From JABABV01 sp965222855 (GTDB lineage Bacteria; Bacillota_I; Bacilli_A; Mycoplasmatales; JABABV01), in assembly GCA_965222855.1 (NCBI GenBank), contig CBDCUL010000015.1:1-49988 (forward strand): a stretch of 49,988 nt of DNA. Reading direction: 5' to 3'. The position numbers and the translations under genes are program-made. How positions within the stretch are numbered: the stretch's first letter is position 1; every line of letters begins with the position of its first letter. Positions 10,562 through 21,037 of the stretch are shown piece by piece. The notes beneath the pieces are model-generated. The model worked only from the letters and a program-made list of their open reading frames with translations. It was not told the DNA's origin and did not search any database.

Positions 10562-11779
10562 CTAAAAATTATTATTATGATAATTAATTTTATTTGTGTG
10601 TGTGATTGTTTTTTTACTAAGTTCGACTAGTTTGGCAGTTCAATGATAATTAAAAGCAGTTCCAACATTTTGGTTGCTAATATCTTGGAAAACAAAATAA
10701 TTTGTTAATGTTAGCATATAGTCATGTACTGGATTCATAATATGTTTTCATAAATGGATATCTAGCGTTGTCTTTAAACGCTTCTTATTGTCGTCTATTA
10801 GCGGTTTATAATGATCTAAGTTGATTTGAACTATATCATCATTAGAAACTTTGTGTGCGTTTAAATAATTAATAACTGACTTGATATCTGTTTGATCATA
10901 AACATAGTTATTATCGCCAAAGTTACCTCAAACAACACTATCAGTTTTGATGTTAGTACTATTAGGAAATTTTCATATAGCTTTGCCAAATGCTGATAAA
11001 TATTTTGTTTGTGATTGTAATTGTTTTGTTTGTGAAAAGACTCAATTGTTAAGATTGTAATCTAATCCTTGATCAGTAATAACTGCTTTGATAGGATCGG
11101 AATTGTAATTACCTCTTTTATTACTATCAGCAATTGAAATGATTGCAGTGATTGTTTGATTTGATACTAAGGCAACAGGTCTACCAGCCATTCCTTCGTA
11201 ATGGTCATCACTATTACCACTACCACCATAAATATCAAATTCTGCTGTTTCATCATCTTGTCATGTTTGTGTTGTGACGCTACCAGTTCATTTAAATTTT
11301 TTAAAAGCACCTGAAGTTTTAGCTTGGTTTAACAAAGTTTTGGCAGTTACTTTTTGAGCTGCTTTTTTAAAGATCGCTCATTGATCAAATGGTGGCGGAA
11401 TTGGTTTTGGTTGTTTGCTACATGATCAACCTTTAACGTTGTATACGAAGTTAGTTGGTGCTGTGATCGAAAATGAAGCTTCTTCATTTAATGATTTTGA
11501 TTGAATTTTAATAGTTAGTGTTAGTTCATAAATTGAAATATTGCCGTCTTTACCTAAATCTTTATCAGGTAAGTTATATCAAAAAGCAGCTTGAGGATTA
11601 GCGTGATCAACGATGTTACTAAGCATTTCTTCATCGACTTTATTTTGGAATTGATTTCAAGTTGCTTTTGGTGAAGGAGTTTGTTTTTTAGCGCAAGAAA
11701 CTATTGTTGTTGATAGAGCAGTTCCTCCAATAATCATAAATGAAGAAATAATTATTTTTCATAGTTTTATTTTACGCAT
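10562..11779 (-). CDS. Array lipoprotein C (405 aa)
   Basis: Lipobox TIVSC (Cys 29), then the two-module body with AEFDIYGGSGNSDDHYEGM, DYMLTLTNYFVF and NVGTAFNYHW. It is the longest member because it continues about 25 residues past the usual end into a Lys/Asn-rich tail that stops right before gene B; the tail looks like former intergenic DNA that was read into. The start follows GGAGGTTAGCG. Confidence 0.83.
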
Positions 11780-11862
11780 CGCTAACCTCCTAAAAAATTA
11801 TAATTAATTATTATAAAATATATGAAAAATCAAATATTATATTTTTTATTTATGATGATTTA

Positions 11863-13053
11863 TTAAGCATTCCCAGAATGTATTATAATATCTGCGTGTC
11901 AATTAAAGTTAAAAGCAGCACCAACATTTGTATTACTATTATTTTCAAAGTTAAAATAACAAGTTAGTGTCAATAAGGCAAATACTCATGGCGGCCCATA
12001 TTGTTTTCATATCTTAAAATTTAAAATAATTTTCATACGATTATTATTGTCTGGTCCTAAGTCAGTATAAGTTTCTAAATCGATTTGTATTCTCACGTTA
12101 ACATGATGTGCATTTAAATAAGGAAGTATCGAGTTACTGGATAAGTGCTGATCATTTTCGTTAGATATATAATTATAACCAACAAAATGCAATCAAGCTA
12201 TATTATCCGGTAACATATTTTTATTTTCGGGTTTAGGTATATTTCCGAAACTATAAATGAATTGTTGTAAATATTTTTGTTGTGATTGTAATTGTTGATC
12301 TTGAGTAAAAACTCAGTTTGCTAATCAATAAGGAGTCCCCTTATAAGTAATGACTGCTTTGATTGGGTCAGCATCAAAGTTACCTTCTTTAGCAATGTTG
12401 ATTATTGAAATAATTGCAGTAATTGTATGATTTGTTTCAGATACAACTGGTGTTCCACTCATTCCTTTATAAATGTCATTGCCACCGTTACCACCATAAA
12501 CATCAAATTCTGCTTTTTGGCCTCGTTGTCATGTTCGTTGTAAACTATTCCCAATTCAAACAAATTTTTTATAAGCATCTGTAGTTTTAGCTTGTCTTAA
12601 TAAATCACGTGGTAATACTGCTAAAGCAAGCTTTTTAAAGATATCTCAATGTCCCTTAGGTGTTGGTATTGGTTGTACACTACAACTTCACTTATCAACT
12701 TCATATACATTTTCAGATAGTTTATTTTTTGCAGAAATTGTAAATGACGCATGAGCTTCCTTTGATATTGATTTTATTTTAATCGTTATGAATGGTTTAT
12801 TAACTACAAAATCGCCAATTTTACTTAAATCACTATTAGGTAGAAATCTTCAATCACCAGCTGATGGGTAAGCATTATAGACGATGTTACTTAACGTTTC
12901 AGCTTCTGCTTTAGCAAGAAATTGATCTCAAGTCGCCTTTGGTGGCGGGGTTACTTTTTCGCCACAAGAAACTATTGACATTGTCGCTGATGTCGTAGCA
13001 AAAATAATAGTAAAAGATGAAATCATTATTTTTCAAAGTGTTATTTTACGCAT
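11863..13053 (-). CDS. Array lipoprotein D (396 aa)
   Basis: Lipobox SIVSC (Cys 30), linker EKVTPPPK, module 1 with FLAKAEAETLSNIVYNAYPS (nearly the same as gene A), module 2 with AEFDVYGGNGGNDIYKGM, and an end NTNVGAAFNFNW. The module 1 block matching gene A while module 2 is closer to C and E suggests mosaic assembly. Function is unknown. Confidence 0.83.
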
Positions 13054-13129
13054 CACTAAACTCCTAAAAAATTATAATTAATTATTGCTAAATAGATTAA
13101 AAATTATATTCTGAATTTATGATCATTTA

Positions 13130-14314
13130 TTAAACATTTTCTGAATTTGTTGCAATATCTGCGTGCCAATTAAAATTAAAAGCAGTGCCGACATTTTGAT
13201 TACTATTATCTTTAAAGTTAAAATAACCAGTTAATTTCATTGTGGCATCAGCTAAAATATTATTTCTAGTTCATAAATAGATACTGAGAACGCTCTTTAA
13301 ACGGTTATTGTTATCAGGTTCAAGCTGAGTATAAGTAAATAATCTAATTTTAATTAATTTTGGAAAACTGTGGTGATTTAAATATGAGGTCACAAAATTG
13401 TCTGCTGTATGGTTGGGATCATCGTTAGATATAAAATTGTTATCGGCAAAATGAGTTCAAACTTTTCAAGCTGGATCAGTAATTTTTATAACGCCATAAT
13501 TTGGTAATGTTCCTATACTTTGGGCAAATAATACTAAATATTTTTGTTGTGATTGTAATTGGTTTGTTTGTGAAAAAACTCAATCTGACAATTGATAAGA
13601 ACTACCTTGATCAGTGATGACTGCTTGAATTGGATCAGCATCATATTTTCCTCTTTTGTTACCATCAGAAATTGAGATGATGGCAGTGATTGTATGATTT
13701 ATTTCAGATATAAGTGGTTTTCCATTCATACCTAAATAAGTATCACTACCACCGTTGCCCCCATAAACATCAAATTCTGCCATTTGACCAGTTTGTCATG
13801 TTTGTTGTGTTGTATCGCCGATTCAGTGGAATTTTTTATAATCATTTATTGTTTTAGCTTGTGTTAATAATTTAGCAGCTGTTACTGTAATAGCCGCTGT
13901 TTTAAATATATTTCATTGTTTACTAGGTGTTGGTTTTGGTTGTTTGGTGCAAGCTCAATTACTAACTTTGTAGTCGTTATTTGATGGTGCAACGATTAAG
14001 AATGAAGCATATTCACTAAGTGATTTGGATAAAATTTCAATAGTAATTATTGGTTTATTAACTATCATATTATTGTATTTTATAAAATCAGTACTAGGTA
14101 AATTTTTTCAATTATTAGCTGGTGGTTTAGCATTCTGAACAATATTGTAAAATGATTCTGCATTAGCTTTCTTAAGAAATTGATCTCAAGTTTGTTTTAA
14201 TGGTGGTGGAGTATTTTTTTTACCACAAGAAACTAGTGATGTTGTTGCTGATGTAGTTCCACAAATAATAGTAAAAGATGAAATAATTATTTTTCACAGT
14301 TTTATTTTACGCAT
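13130..14314 (-). CDS. Array lipoprotein E (394 aa)
   Basis: Lipobox SLVSC (Cys 30), linker KNTPPP, module 1 ending VSNWAC, module 2 with AEFDVYGGNGGSDTYLGM, C-terminal LTGYFNFKDNSNQNVGTAF and FNWHADIATNSENV. The last ~45 codons and the following noncoding DNA (from 13102) match the end of gene F (from 14331) almost base for base, so E and F arose by a recent tandem duplication or were homogenised there. Confidence 0.83.
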
Positions 14315-14358
14315 CACTAAACTCCTAAAAAATTATATTCTGAATTTATGATCATTTA

Positions 14359-15534
14359 TTAAACATTTTCTGAAGTTGTTGTAATATCTGCGTGTCAATT
14401 AAAATTAAAAGCACTGCCGACATTTTGATTGCTATTATCTTTAAAGTTAAAATAAGAAGTTAATTTCATTGTATAATTAGCCCTTGCATTGTCTATAGTT
14501 CATAAGCTAATAGTCAGAACACTCTTTAGGCGGTTATTGTTATCAGGGTCAAGCTGAGTATAAGTATCTAAATCGCTTTTAATTAAACCTGGTCACCCAT
14601 TCTTATATAAATATGCAGTCACAGAATTAATGCTTATGTGATTTGAATCTTTGTTAGATATATAATTGTTATCGGCAAAATGTGTTCAAGTTAGACTATT
14701 AGCTTTCATATCTGTTTGTACATTTGGCATATCTCCTATACTTTTACCAAATCATGCTAAATATTTTTGTTGTGATTGTAATTGTTGAGTTTGTGAAAAG
14801 ACTCAATCTGATAATTCATAAGCGCTACCTTTATCAGTGATAACTGCTTGAATTGGATCAGCATCATAATTTCCTCTTTTATTGCCGTCAGCAATTGAGA
14901 TGATTGCAGTAATTGTGTGATTTGCTTCAGATACCACCGGTTCTCCACTCATTCCTTTATAAGTGTCGCTGCCACCGTTACCGCCGTAAACATCAAACTC
15001 TGCGATTTGACCAGTTTGTCATGTTTGTTGAGCAGAACTACCAATTCAGTGGAATGCTTTATAAGCATCTGTTGTTTGAGCTTGTGTTAATAATTTAGCA
15101 GATGTTTCTGCTATAGCTGCTGTTTTAAATATATTTCATTCGTTTGATGGTGGCGGAGGTTGTTTGCTACATCCCCAATTGCCAACTTTATAAATGTTGT
15201 CATCTGGGGCGCTAATTGAAAACGAAGCTTCTGCTTTCATTGAGATTGATTTAATTTTAATTGTTATTGTTGGTTTATTTACTACAAAATCCCCATCTGT
15301 AGTTAAATCGTTATCAGGTAAATTTTTTCAACTACCTGCTGCTGGATTTGCATTATTAACAATATTGCTTAACGTTTCGGCTTCTGCTTTACTAACAAAT
15401 TGATCTCAAGTTTGTTTTGATGGTGGAGGGGTATTTTTTTTACCACAAGAAACTAAAGCACTAGTACATAGTGAAGTTCCTCCAAGAATCGCAAATGATG
15501 TCATAGTTGTTTTAAAAAATTTTTTACTTTTCAT
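14359..15534 (-). CDS. Array lipoprotein F (391 aa)
   Basis: Signal MKSKKFFKTTMTSFAILGG... with lipobox ALVSC (Cys 30). Its N-terminus is the same as that of gene G, while module 1 (FVSKAEAETLSNIVNNANPA) is the same as that of gene H, and its end matches gene E: a clear mosaic of its neighbours. Module 2 has AEFDVYGGNGGSDTYKGM. The ribosome site AAGGAG precedes the ATG. Function is unknown. Confidence 0.84.
15248..15428 (-). repeat. Near-identical ~180-bp block, copy in F (other copy 17760-17940 in H)
   Basis: Encodes part of module 1. It is the same as 17760-17940 apart from one base that I can see (ACAAAT/ACGAAT), although flanking sequence has diverged. Points to gene conversion or recent duplication. 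Confidence 0.85.
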
Positions 15535-15569
15535 AATAAAGCTCCTTATTTTAAATAATTATTTTGTAT
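15431..15569 (-). repeat. Near-identical 139-bp block, copy in F (other copy 16749-16887 in G)
   Basis: Covers the signal-peptide codons, the ribosome site and the first bases after the start. It differs from the copy at 16749-16887 at two positions that I could find. Confidence 0.85.
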
Positions 15570-15676
15570 TATGACTTTATTTAATAATGGTTTTTAAATT
15601 AAAGTTAATACTTTATCAACAGTTTCTTTTATGGATGATATTTTGACTTATATCTCATTACTATCTAAACATAGTT

Positions 15677-16852
15677 TTATTGATCAGGTTTCATATCTTC
15701 GTTTCAATTAAAATTAAAAGCACTACCAACATTTGTATTACTTTTATCTTTAAAGTTAAAATAAGAAGTTAATGTCACTGTATAAGAAGTTGTTGGATTA
15801 TTTAATGAAGTTCATATCTTAAGTGTTAAAACATTCTTTAAACGGTTATTATTGCTGTCAGGTTGATTTGGATTATAATTTTCAACTCTAATTAGAACTC
15901 AATTTGATAGTTGGTGTTTAGCTAAATATATACTCACATAGTTGTTGTTTGTATGATCGGTGCTCTCGTTAGATATATAATTGTGAATAGCAAAATGTGT
16001 TCAAGTAGCATTTACAGGTGCAGGTTGTATATCGCCAGTATTTGGAAGATCTCCTATGCTTGCATCAAATACTTCTGCATATTTTTGTTGTGATTGTAAT
16101 TGTTTAGTTTGTGTAAATACTCAACCTGACAATCCATAAGGACTACCTGTATCAGTGATGACCGCTTGAATTGGATCGGCATCATAATTTCCTCTTTTAT
16201 TACTATTAGCAATTGAAATGATTGCAGTAATTGTATGATTTGTTTCAGATACAACTGGTGTTCCACTCATTCCTTTATAAGTATCGGTACCACCGTTACC
16301 ACCATAAACATCAAATTCTGCTGTTTGACCAGTTTGTCATGTTTGTTGTGTTGTATCACCAATTCAGTGGAATTTTTTATAAGGATCGGTTCCGCTTTGT
16401 TTTAATAAATCGCTAGCTGTTACTGCTATAGCTGCTGTTTTAAATGTAGTTCATTGCTCACTGGGTGTTGGTGATGGTGCTTTGCTACAAGCTCAATTGC
16501 CAACTTTATATGTGTTATCAGATGGTGCAGAAATTGAAAATGAGGCATATTCACTAAGTGATTTGGCTAAAATTTTAATAGTAATCATTGGTTTGTTAAC
16601 TACGATATTGCCGTATGGCCCAAAATCAGTACTAGATAAATTTTTTCAATCATCAGCTGGTGGATTAGCATTTTGGACAATATTATAAAGTGATTCTGCT
16701 CTAGCTTTCTTTTGAAATTGATCTCAAGTTGCCTTTGCTGGTGGAGGAGTATTTTTTTTACCACAAGAAACTAAAGCACTAGTGCATAGTGAAGTTCCGC
16801 CAAGAATCGCAAATGATGTCATAGTTGTTTTAAAAAATTTTTTACTTTTCAT
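15677..16852 (-). CDS. Array lipoprotein G (391 aa)
   Basis: Signal peptide identical in protein to that of gene F, with lipobox ALVSC (Cys 30). Module 1 is closer to gene E (SLYNIVQNANPPADDWKNLSSTDF), module 2 has AEFDVYGGNGGTDTYKGM, and the end is SNTNVGSAFNFNW with a different tail (NEDMKPDQ). It starts after AAGGAG. The 140-base gap to gene F is the largest in the array and holds no ORF. Function is unknown. Confidence 0.84.
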
Positions 16853-16876
16853 AATAAAGCTCCTTATTTTAAATAA

Positions 16877-18043
16877 TTATTTTGTATCAGGAATTTGCGT
16901 AATAGCAGCTTTTCAATTAAAATTAAAAGCACTTCCGACATTTTTATTACTTTGATCTTTAAAAGTAAAGAAAGAATTTATCGTTAATTTATATTCATGA
17001 GTATCGTCTTTTCCATATCATAATTTAATATTGATAGTTGACATACTATCAATATTATTTTCTGGTGTTGGTGGAATATATCCTAGTAAATTAGCTTCTA
17101 TTACATCATGACTAGACAAGAGATTACTTAACGAAGTATCTGATGTATGATTATTATCTTTTGATGTTGGTATAAAATTATTAGCTATGAATGCTGTTCA
17201 AATTCCTCAATTTTGATCATTTTTCTTAGTATCCATATTATCCATACTATCTCAAGCATTATTAAATTCTTTTTGATATCTAGGGGCAGATTGTAATTGT
17301 TGATCTTGACTAAAAACTCAATCTGATAATTCATAAGAATTACCTTTATCGGAGATAACTGCTTTGATCGGATCGGAATCGTATGATCCGTTTTTACCTT
17401 TAATACTAATAATGGTAGTAATTGTTTTGTTTGATTCTGATATTATTGGTGTTCCAGCCATTCCTTTATAAGGATCGTTGCTAAGACCACTACCACCATA
17501 AATATCGAACTCTGCTGCTTGACTAGTTTGTCATTTTTGCTGAGTTGGATTACCAATTCAATGGAATTTTTTATAAGCATCAGTTGTTTTAGCCTGCATT
17601 AATAATTTAGCAGGAGTTTCTGCGCTAGCTGCTGCTTTAAAAACATTTCATTGGTTTGACGGTGGCGGAGGTTGTTTACTACATCCCCAATTACCAACTT
17701 TATAACTGTTGTTATCTGGAGCGGTAATTGAAAATGAAGCTTCAGCTTTCATTGAGACTGATTTAATTTTAATTGTTATTGTTGGTTTATTTACTACAAA
17801 ATCCCCATCTGTAGTTAAATCGTTATCAGGTAAATTTTTTCAACTACCTGCTGCTGGATTTGCATTATTAACAATATTGCTTAACGTTTCGGCTTCTGCT
17901 TTACTAACGAATTGATCTCAAGTTTGTTTTGATGGTGGTTGTGTGTTTTTACCACAAGAAACCATTGTAATTGTACTTAAAGAAACAGTTCCAATAATCG
18001 CCATCGATGTGATAGTAATTTTAAAATAATTCATTTTTTTCAT
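16877..18043 (-). CDS. Array lipoprotein H (388 aa), first gene of the array
   Basis: Lipobox TMVSC (Cys 30), linker KNTQPPSKQ, module 1 nearly identical to gene F, module 2 with AEFDIYGGSGLSNDPYKGM, C-terminal INSFFTFKDQSNKNVGSAF. It is promoter-proximal: the DNA upstream (18044-18180) is very AT-rich with several TATAAT-like boxes. The start was taken as the ATG preceded by GGTGATTTATT; a second in-frame ATG three codons on is possible. Function is unknown. Confidence 0.83.
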
Positions 18044-18181
18044 AATAAATCACCAAATTTCATTTTTGATATTATATAAAATTATTAATTATTTATTTTT
18101 ATATTCATATATATAAATTATATAATATTAAAAATGAAAATAAAAACTAATTAAATTAATTATAAATTGTCTAAAAAACTT

Positions 18182-18189
18182 GTTATAAT
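18182..18189 (+). promoter_or_regulatory. Extended -10 for the choline-kinase-like gene
   Basis: TGTTATAAT (an extended -10, TGnTATAAT) lies about 55 bases before the start codon; no good -35 at normal spacing. Confidence 0.5.
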
Positions 18190-18246
18190 AAAAAATACTA
18201 ACTAAAAAAAGAATCACTATAAACTTAAAAAACGAGGTATATAAAA

Positions 18247-19026
18247 ATGTGTCCAACTAATTTTTTAACTAATATTATAAAAATTGATAAAAAAAATCAA
18301 AAAATTACAAAGATATTGCGTCCAATATCTTTGCAATTTATTGATGTAACTAATAAATTTAATGTTTTAAAAATTCTTTCTCAAAAATATGAATTTATTG
18401 ATAATTTTATAATTATAAATGATCAAAAAAATCAAAAAAAAAATAATATCCAAGTCCAGTTGTCAATCATTCCATCTGCCAAACCAATTCAAGATTCTGA
18501 TATTAATTACATAATGATTGAAAAAATTTATAATGCAATTACTGAATTTCACAAACTACCGCAAATTAAAATTAAAAAATGAAATTATCAAAATTTCTAT
18601 AATTTCTTTAAAAATAAGATTACAACAACTAATTTTAATTTATCTAAATATGAAAATTATGTTTTTAAATTATCAGAACCAACGAGTTGAGTGCTATCAC
18701 ATAATGATTTAATCAAAGATAACATTTTAATTGATCAACAACAAAAAATTTATTTAATTGATTATGATTTTACAATGCTTAATGACCCATTATTTGATAT
18801 CGCGTCATTTATTAGTGAATCACAAATTAATGACCAAAAACTAGTTAATCATTTAATTGCATATGCTAATCTAAATCAAATTCAAAAAAATCGCTTAAAT
18901 GATTTAATTAATTATCAAAATCTTTTATGATGTGCTTGAGCAATTTTTATGTGAGAAGCAACAACTAATCAAGTTTATTTTGAGATTGCAGAAAGTAAAT
19001 ATCGGGCATTAAAAAAAAGTAGCTAA
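18247..19026 (+). CDS. Choline-kinase/LicA-like phosphotransferase
   Basis: A 259-residue protein of the aminoglycoside phosphotransferase/choline kinase fold. The catalytic loop LSHNDLIKDNILI (His152, Asp154, Asn159 by my count) and the metal-binding LIDYDF follow in the usual order. The N-terminal lobe is short and lacks a nucleotide-binding loop I can recognise. In mollicutes such genes may phosphorylate choline or a similar small alcohol for lipid or surface decoration, but the substrate cannot be read here. The ribosome site GAGG precedes the ATG. Its stop codon directly abuts that of rplS on the other strand. Confidence 0.75.
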
Positions 19027-19041
19027 TTAAGCTACTTTTTT
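19011..19041. terminator. Bidirectional terminator between the kinase-like gene and rplS
   Basis: AAAAAAGTAGC...GCTACTTTTTT hairpin. Both stop codons (19024-19026 on plus, 19027-19029 on minus) lie in the loop, so one element ends two genes. Confidence 0.88.
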
Positions 19042-19419
19042 ATTAGTTCTTCTTTTAGAAGTTGGTTTTGTTACACGAATTTCTTTTAAACGGGCTGATT
19101 TACCACGTAGATTTCTCATGTAATAAATTCTTGATTGACGAACTTTAGCATGTTTAACTACTTCAATATTAGCAATTGATGCTGAATTGATTGGGAAAGC
19201 ACGTTCAACGCCAATACCGTATGAAATTTTACGAACTGTAACTGTGCGTTGTACTCCTCTACCTTGAGTTTTAATTACTAAACCTTCAAATAATTGAATA
19301 CGCTCTTTTTGACCTTCACGAACTTTAACGAAAATCTTAACTGTGTCTCCAGTTGTGATTTCTGGTAAATCTTGTTTAATTTGGTCTTGCGTTACTTTAT
19401 TAACTAAATTCATATCCAT
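19027..19419 (-). CDS. rplS: Ribosomal protein bL19
   Basis: Large-subunit protein at the 30S-50S interface. The 130 residues include the diagnostic GDTVKIFVKVREGQKERIQ, FEGLVI and the SYGIGVERAFP...RRGKVRR-like stretch (VKHAKVRQSRIYYMRNLRGK). The start follows AGGAGG at ideal distance. It is the last gene of the rpsP-rimM-trmD-rplS operon; the start is one base after the trmD stop. Confidence 0.97.
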   Translation of the reverse strand: MDMNLVNKVTQDQIKQDLPEITTGDTVKIFVKVREGQKERIQLFEGLVIKTQGRGVQRTVTVRKISYGIGVERAFPINSASIANIEVVKHAKVRQSRIYYMRNLRGKSARLKEIRVTKPTSKRRTNKKVA

Positions 19420-19420
19420 T

Positions 19421-20113
19421 TTAGTTGCCTCCTTGTATTTTTTTGATTAAGTCTGGTCTTTTTTGTAAAGTTTTTTGATATCCGGCCTGTTTTCTTCAAT
19501 CCGCGATATTTTTATGATTACCACTCAATAAAACTGCGGGAACTAAATGTCCTTCGAAGTTTCGTGGCTTAGTATAGTGGGGATAGTCTAATAAATTATT
19601 AGTGAATGAATCTTCTAAATGCGATGCTTGTTTAATTACATTTGGAATTAAACGCACAATGCTATCAATCATCGCTAATGCGGCAATTTCACCACCAGTT
19701 AACACGAAGTCACCAAGGGAGATTTCTAAATCAACATATTCAAAAATTCGTTCATCAAAACCTTCGTAATGACCACAAACAATAATTAAATCATTACTGT
19801 TATGAGCAAAATTATAAGCACTAGCTTGGTTATAAACACTACCACTTGGTGTTAGTGCAATAACTTGTGTATGTTCTTTACGATAATGTTTAATTGCATC
19901 AACGATCGGTTGACAACTAAGCACCATTCCTGGTCCACCACCATAAGCAACATCATCAACATTGTGATGTTTATTAGTGCTAAAATCACGAAAATTAACA
20001 ATTTCAAAAATAACTAAATTTTTATTTTGAGCGCGTTTGATAATTGAATGATCAAGCGCGTTTTTTATCATCTCTGGGAAAAGTGTTAAAACAGTAATTT
20101 TTTTAATCTGCAT
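19421..20113 (-). CDS. trmD: tRNA (guanine(37)-N1)-methyltransferase
   Basis: Methylates G37 next to the anticodon to prevent frameshifting. The 230 residues begin MQIKKITVLTLFPEM and contain YGGGPGMV, CGHYEGFDER and the SLGDFVLTGGE knot region, which bind SAM in the trefoil. The ATG was chosen over an in-frame TTG five codons upstream because family members begin just before LTLFPEM and GAGAGATGG precedes it. It overlaps the rimM stop by one base (TAATG). Confidence 0.96.
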
Positions 20114-20607
20114 TATTCCATCTCTCAATTTTGAATAATAATTTTTTTAGTTTTTAGATCAACATTTTTAACAAATTCGGGACGATTAGGAATATTAATA
20201 TTTCCAACTGGCCCTTCAACAAACCAAACATCACAAGAATGAGTTTCGCTGAATTTAGTAAAAATACCTAAAAATTTATCATTAATGTCGTATACTTCAA
20301 AACCAATAATATCATCATAATAATATTCGTTTTCACCTAAAGTAGCACGGCCAACTGCATAAATTGATTGATTTTTTAAATATAAGACTTCGTTAATATT
20401 GTTAAAATCATTTAATTTTAGTAATACGAAATTTTTATGTAATCGCATACCAACAATATGATATTTAACATATTGATTATTTTCTTTAAGGAAAATAAAA
20501 TTATTAACTTTGAAACGCTGCTCAACAAAATCACTATCAGAAATAATCTTTAATTCACCACGAATACCATGAGTATTAACTATCTTACCAATTAAATAAT
20601 AATTCAT
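20113..20607 (-). CDS. rimM: 16S rRNA processing factor RimM
   Basis: Assists maturation of the 30S head. The 164 residues open with YLIGKIVNTHGIRGELKI and end with a PRC-barrel part (DIIGFEVYD...IPNRPEFVKNVDLKTKKI). The true end (NWEME) needs a TGA read as Trp. The start lies just after the rpsP stop and has no clear ribosome site. Confidence 0.92.
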
Positions 20608-20615
20608 AAAATTAA

Positions 20616-20900
20616 TTATTTTGTTGCTTTTGCTTTTTTAGCATTAGCTTTTGATTCGTGGAATGTTTTAAGAATACCTTGTTGTGTCATTAAAGTTTTA
20701 ACTGTGTCCGTCGCAATTGCGCCGTTACTTAGTCATTTTAAGATTTTTTCCTCATTAAGTTTCACTTCTTTATTATGAGGGTTATATAGTCCTAATTCTT
20801 CAATAAAACGCCCATCACGTGGTGCTCTAGCATCTGCTGCAACAATACGATAAACTGGGTAATGTTTTTTACCAATTCTTTTTAAACGTAATTTAACCAT
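20616..20900 (-). CDS. rpsP: Ribosomal protein bS16
   Basis: Small-subunit protein, 94 residues: MVKLRLKRIGKKHYPVYRIV, DARAPRDGRFIEELGLYNP and WLSNGA are diagnostic. The strong AAAGGAGG site fixes the start. It heads the rpsP-rimM-trmD-rplS operon, which has the same order in many Firmicutes and mollicutes. Confidence 0.97.
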
Positions 20901-21002
20901 TAAATTTCCTCCTTTTAATTATTAAATAAATTATTTTACTCTCATATTATATATAAAAATATCGTGTCTGTCAAGTAAAAGTGCTTAACAGACATAATAG
21001 CA

Positions 21003-21037
21003 AAAAAGCCAATTAATATTAATTAATAGGCTTTTCC
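21003..21037 (-). terminator. Terminator overlapping the end of proS
   Basis: AAAAGCC/GGCTTTT stem around a self-complementary AT core, followed on the minus strand by TTTTTT. It includes the last codons of proS. Confidence 0.7.

Noticed and set aside
14757..17915. Several 60-70 residue frames on both strands in the lipoprotein array
   Set aside because: They recur at the same places in each paralogue only because the real genes are similar; none has a ribosome site.
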